Below, one piece after another: positions 60,724-64,000 of a DNA stretch of 64,000 bases. The notes under the pieces are model-generated. The model was not told the DNA's origin. It searched no databases and saw only the letters and a program-made list of their open reading frames with translations. Source of the DNA: Sphingobacteriales bacterium (GTDB lineage: Bacteria > Bacteroidota > Bacteroidia > Chitinophagales > JADIYW01); contig JADKIQ010000004.1 in assembly GCA_016721245.1 (NCBI GenBank), positions 1 to 64,000 of the forward strand, given 5' to 3'. A program made the position numbers and the translations under genes. The stretch's first letter is position 1. Each line of letters starts with the position of its first letter.

Positions 60724-63700
60724 CTAATAAATGACGACTTTCCCTACTCGTTCTTCCTTGTTGTTAGTAATTGCTCTGATGATGTATATATCTTTTGGCA
60801 GTGCCGGCAGTAAAATAGTGCTTTCCGGCTTATAATAAATGTTGACCAAAGTACCAATGGAGTTATAAATTGCCAACTCTGTGATGATGGAACTGCTGCG
60901 ATTGATGATGGTTAATTCGTTATTATTCAGCACAAACTTCAATTGTATATCATTTGTAAGGTTGCGAATACCGGTTGTGGTGAGTACTTTCAGATCGATT
61001 GTAATAACAGAATCACAACCAAATGAGGTTTGCAAGCTGTCTGTGTAAATCCCCTGAATGGAAGTCGTGTTTCCTCCCGGAAGGGTATAGGTTTCTCCTT
61101 GATAGATAGAATCTTGCTTAGAAATTGAATAAACCGGATGAACATATACATATGTCGTTAATAAGGAGTCACAGCCTCTGAAGTTTTGCAGAGTATCGTT
61201 GAAGACACCTGATTCAGAAGTAGAAGTTCCGTCAGGCAGCAGATAACTGTCACCGTCACAGATATTAGCCACTTTTATAGAAGACGATCTTGGTAACTGA
61301 GATAAGGTGATGGTAATGACAGAATCACAACCAGCCGCATTAGGGATTGTATCTGCGTAAACAGCACCCGCAGATACTACTTTTCCACTTGGAAGGGTAT
61401 AATTTGTTCCCTGGCAAAAAGAAGTACTAAAAGAAGAGGTAGTTCTGGATTTCTGTGCCAGGTTTGTGGTAACGATGGAATCACAACCAACGGAATTAAT
61501 TAGTGTATCGATATAGGTACCTGTGCTGTTTACAATGCGGCCTTTTGGAAGCGTATAGGAGTAACCCTGACAAAAAGAAGCATTAACAGTTCTGAAAGAC
61601 CTGTTTTTTTGAGTCAGGATAGTGGTAACAATAGAATCACAACCAATAGAATTAACCAGTGTATCGATATAGGTACCGGCACTGTTTACAATGCTGCCCT
61701 TTGGAAGCGTATAGGAGTAACCCTGACAAAAAGAAGCGCTAATAGACCTTACAGATCTGTTTTTTTGTATCAGGTTGGTGGTAATAATAGAATCACAACC
61801 AATGGAATTAACCAGTGTATCGATATAGGTACCGGCACTGTTTACAATGCTGCCCTTTGGAAGCGTATAGGAGTAACCCTGACAAAAAGAAGCGCTAATA
61901 GACCTTACAGACCTGTTTTTTTGTGTCAGGTTGGTGGTAACAATGGAATCACAACCTATGGAATTAATCAGTGTATCGATATAGGTGCCGGCACTATTTA
62001 CAATGCTGCCCTTTGGAAGCGTATAGGAGTATCCCTGACAAAAAGAAGCGCTAATAGACCTTAAAGATCTGTTTTTTTGAGTCAGGTTGGTGGTAACAAT
62101 GGAATCACAACCTATGGAATTGACTAAAGTATCCGTATAAGTACCGGCATTGCTGACTACTCTACCCGTAGGAAGTGTAAAAGTATTGCCTTGGCAAAAA
62201 GAGGCGCTGACAGAGCTGACAGATCTGTTTTTTTGTGTCAGGTTGGTGGTAACAATAGAATCACAACCAATGGAATTAATCAGTGTATCGATATAGGTGC
62301 CTGCACTGCTTACAACTCTTCCCTTTGGAAGCGTATAGGTATAACCCTGACAAAAAGAAGCACTGATAGAGCTGACAGATCTGTTTTTTTGAGTTAGGTT
62401 TATGTTGATAAGGGAATCACAACCGATGGAATTAATCAAAGTATCCGTATATAAACCTGCACTGCTTACAACTCTGCCCTTTGGGAGCGTATAGGTATAT
62501 CCCTGGCAAAAAGAGACGCTGATAACTCTGACTGAATTATTTTTTTTCGATAGGTTAACTGTTATAATAGAATCTCTTCCGGTAGGTGATATAAGGTTAC
62601 TGATATATATACCGGGAGCAGATACTCTTCTTCCATCCGGTAATATAAAATTACTTCCTTCGCAAAAAGAAGCATTTTGAGTTGTATAAACAGGAATCTG
62701 ACGTAATTGTATGTCAACATTCAGTGTTGTTCCATTTATAAGTGTAGCCTTGAAAAATTTAGTAATATAACCTGCTTTTTCTGCTTTAAAATTGGTTAGG
62801 CCTGCTTTTGCTGAGCCGGTTTTGTACAAACCATCAATGTCAGAGTTGGCAGAAATAGCCGTATCCACAAAACTGATTTTGACGTTAGATAAAACTTGTG
62901 TGGTATTGGTGTCAGTAACGATGCCCTGAATTCTGGCCCCGCGAACATAGGTTGGTTTTACCACATACAAGCCCATTTTCATATCACTAAGTGAAATAAC
63001 CCCGGATTTATAGAATCCCCAGGCACCCCAAACGCCGTTTTCCGTTCTGGTGGAGGTAGGTTGTGTATCGTAATAACCAACCGGAATCACATTGGTCGGA
63101 TCAGAAGCATCAAAAATAGCCACACCGTCAGAATAGTAGGAGCCAATAACAAAATCGTTCAATACATGTACGTTGTGCAGAATTTCCTGATTAGTGGGAG
63201 ATACCTTGAATTCACACAATTGACGGATATTACTTAAATCCGAGATATCGTAGGCTTCAGCGGGTAAATTAAATTCTTCATGGGTAACAAACAATGTTTT
63301 GCTGTTGTCAGACAGCCACATATTGTGAATGGTATTGTATGCAGTGGCAAAATCCTGAATTTTGACTGGATTTGACCGGTTGCGGATATCCCACACAGTA
63401 AATCGGTTGTTATAAATATGTGCTTCAAACAAGGTGTCGTTCCTTGCATAGCAGTCGTGCACATAATTAGTACTGGTTCCGGAAGGCGAGGGTGTGTATC
63501 CAACAAATGTCGGTCTTTTTGGATTTGGTTTTAAATCATAGATGATGGTGCCGTTTTGACCGCCACCATTGATATTTATCCTGCCACCGTTCAGATATAA
63601 GAAACCTTTCTCATCTATAAACAATGAGTGATTTCGGGTAATATAATCATTTGGGGTGCTACCTTTAAAAGTATCCGCTTTTCCACCTGGTAGCTGGCTT

Positions 63701-64000
63701 AAATCGTATATCAGGATGCCTTCGGAATTGGTAGTGTCATTGTCCTGAGTTATGTACGCATAGTTTTTGTAGGTCTGGCATTCCCGCCATGTTCCCTGTT
63801 TTCCATTAATAAATTTCACTTCCACCGGTGTGGTTGGTGTGGTAATATCTACTATAGATAAACCTTTAGTGGTACCTACCAATGCATATTCCTTGTTGTT
63901 AATGGTGTCATTCCATCCCCAGCTTCCGGAGAGATTCTGACCGGTATATGTTTTTTTGCCTAATAGCTGAAAATTGTACTGTGCAAATAGGTGAGAGGTT
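60724..64000 (-). CDS. Choice-of-anchor-B family secreted protein with eleven 52-residue repeats and T9SS domain (start beyond the window)
   Basis: The frame runs from the stop at 60724 to the right edge. The first residues read SHLFAQ-YNFQLLGKKTY, the end of a signal peptide, so only about 10-15 residues are missing; a TTG at 63882 is not the start. An LVIVD/choice-of-anchor-B propeller (GLSIVDITTPTTPVEV, EAYDISDLSNIRQL, VAIFDASDPTNVIPV) is followed by a carboxypeptidase-regulatory-like domain (RGARIQGIVTDTNTTQVLSN). Then come 11 repeats of about 52 residues (FCQGYSYTLPKG, NSIGCDSIVTTNLTQKNRS) and a C-terminal sorting-type domain ending ERVGKVVIY. The repeats are rich in paired Cys. Large surface-anchored protein, ligand unknown. 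Confidence 0.9.
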   Translation of the reverse strand, partial: TSHLFAQYNFQLLGKKTYTGQNLSGSWGWNDTINNKEYALVGTTKGLSIVDITTPTTPVEVKFINGKQGTWRECQTYKNYAYITQDNDTTNSEGILIYDLSQLPGGKADTFKGSTPNDYITRNHSLFIDEKGFLYLNGGRININGGGQNGTIIYDLKPNPKRPTFVGYTPSPSGTSTNYVHDCYARNDTLFEAHIYNNRFTVWDIRNRSNPVKIQDFATAYNTIHNMWLSDNSKTLFVTHEEFNLPAEAYDISDLSNIRQLCEFKVSPTNQEILHNVHVLNDFVIGSYYSDGVAIFDASDPTNVIPVGYYDTQPTSTRTENGVWGAWGFYKSGVISLSDMKMGLYVVKPTYVRGARIQGIVTDTNTTQVLSNVKISFVDTAISANSDIDGLYKTGSAKAGLTNFKAEKAGYITKFFKATLINGTTLNVDIQLRQIPVYTTQNASFCEGSNFILPDGRRVSAPGIYISNLISPTGRDSIITVNLSKKNNSVRVISVSFCQGYTYTLPKGRVVSSAGLYTDTLINSIGCDSLININLTQKNRSVSSISASFCQGYTYTLPKGRVVSSAGTYIDTLINSIGCDSIVTTNLTQKNRSVSSVSASFCQGNTFTLPTGRVVSNAGTYTDTLVNSIGCDSIVTTNLTQKNRSLRSISASFCQGYSYTLPKGSIVNSAGTYIDTLINSIGCDSIVTTNLTQKNRSVRSISASFCQGYSYTLPKGSIVNSAGTYIDTLVNSIGCDSIITTNLIQKNRSVRSISASFCQGYSYTLPKGSIVNSAGTYIDTLVNSIGCDSIVTTILTQKNRSFRTVNASFCQGYSYTLPKGRIVNSTGTYIDTLINSVGCDSIVTTNLAQKSRTTSSFSTSFCQGTNYTLPSGKVVSAGAVYADTIPNAAGCDSVITITLSQLPRSSSIKVANICDGDSYLLPDGTSTSESGVFNDTLQNFRGCDSLLTTYVYVHPVYSISKQDSIYQGETYTLPGGNTTSIQGIYTDSLQTSFGCDSVITIDLKVLTTTGIRNLTNDIQLKFVLNNNELTIINRSSSIITELAIYNSIGTLVNIYYKPESTILLPALPKDIYIIRAITNNKEERVGKVVIY
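60960..62675 (-). repeat. Eleven tandem 156-bp repeats
   Basis: The period of exactly 156 bases is visible in the words at 61561, 61717 and 61873. Units 5, 6 and 7 are nearly identical in DNA; outer units 1, 10 and 11 are diverged, the usual sign of recent expansion from the centre of the array. Confidence 0.88.

Noticed and set aside
61609..62397. Plus-strand open frames of 68-151 codons across the repeat protein
   Set aside because: They are antisense shadows of the 156-bp repeat array; the periodic sequence keeps several frames open and the minus strand has clear domains.
60960..62675. CRISPR array
   Set aside because: Units are 156 bases, in frame, coding and contiguous; there are no unique spacers and no cas genes.

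Overview
The window is a low-GC, gene-dense chromosomal segment from a member of the Bacteroidota, probably the Chitinophagales/Sphingobacteriales side. The evidence is several secreted proteins ending in type IX secretion (T9SS) C-terminal sorting domains, SPII lipoproteins, a fused SecDF, a lipidated TamA-type barrel protein, and TAnnTTTG promoter elements (the Bacteroidetes sigma-A -7 box) just upstream of many starts. I see no rRNA, tRNA, CRISPR array, phage or transposase. Much of it is housekeeping: pdxJ, nrnA-type phosphoesterase, ndk, aroC, cinA, a 2-oxoacid dehydrogenase E2, argG with its GNAT partner, lgt, der, a C-terminal processing protease, transaldolase and secDF. Mixed in are secreted or surface proteins: FG-GAP repeat protein, OmpA/PD40 protein, esterase, RlpA, M23 peptidase with Ig-like repeats, PafA phosphatase, beta-helix protein, and a choice-of-anchor-B repeat protein running off the right edge.

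Layout. 0.1-9.6 kb: DnaJ-like membrane protein, pdxJ, an SH3-like secreted repeat protein, nrnA, ndk, a frameshifted FG-GAP protein, tamL and a divergent, internally deleted SpoU RNA methyltransferase. 9.6-22 kb: secreted and envelope proteins, a methylmalonyl-CoA mutase small-subunit-like protein, a GMC oxidoreductase, rlpA and small proteins. 22-36.6 kb: acyl-CoA genes (enoyl-CoA hydratase, hotdog thioesterases, CaiB/AMACR), M23, pafA, aroC, cinA and E2. 36.7-43.6 kb: the most unusual part, seven Crp/Fnr-type regulators in the same orientation (five back to back, then two more after an APC permease and a PIG-L deacetylase), with an eighth truncated copy at 47.0 kb. 43.6-47 kb: argG-GNAT and a frameshifted sterol desaturase. 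47-49.8 kb: a decayed or badly assembled zone holding the crp remnant, a VOC protein and a shattered prolyl oligopeptidase interrupted by poly-C/poly-G blocks. 50-64 kb: lgt, der, a glycosyltransferase-like protein, CTP protease, transaldolase, a barnase-like lipoprotein with its barstar, a thioesterase, secDF and the repeat protein.

The main candidate for something undescribed is the Crp/Fnr array. The sensor domains diverge, but seven of the eight recognition helices keep the E-x-x-S-R signature that in E. coli FNR reads TTGAT. Near-consensus TTGAT-N4-ATCAA boxes lie upstream of array members and in a divergent secreted-protein intergenic region. This suggests many sensors converging on one operator class and regulating one another. 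The secreted barnase/barstar pair is a second candidate.

Sequence quality caveat: three genes carry single-base indels in or beside short homopolymers, and other tracts have long homopolymers (A26, poly-G/C). Apparent pseudogenes may be sequencing or assembly errors.
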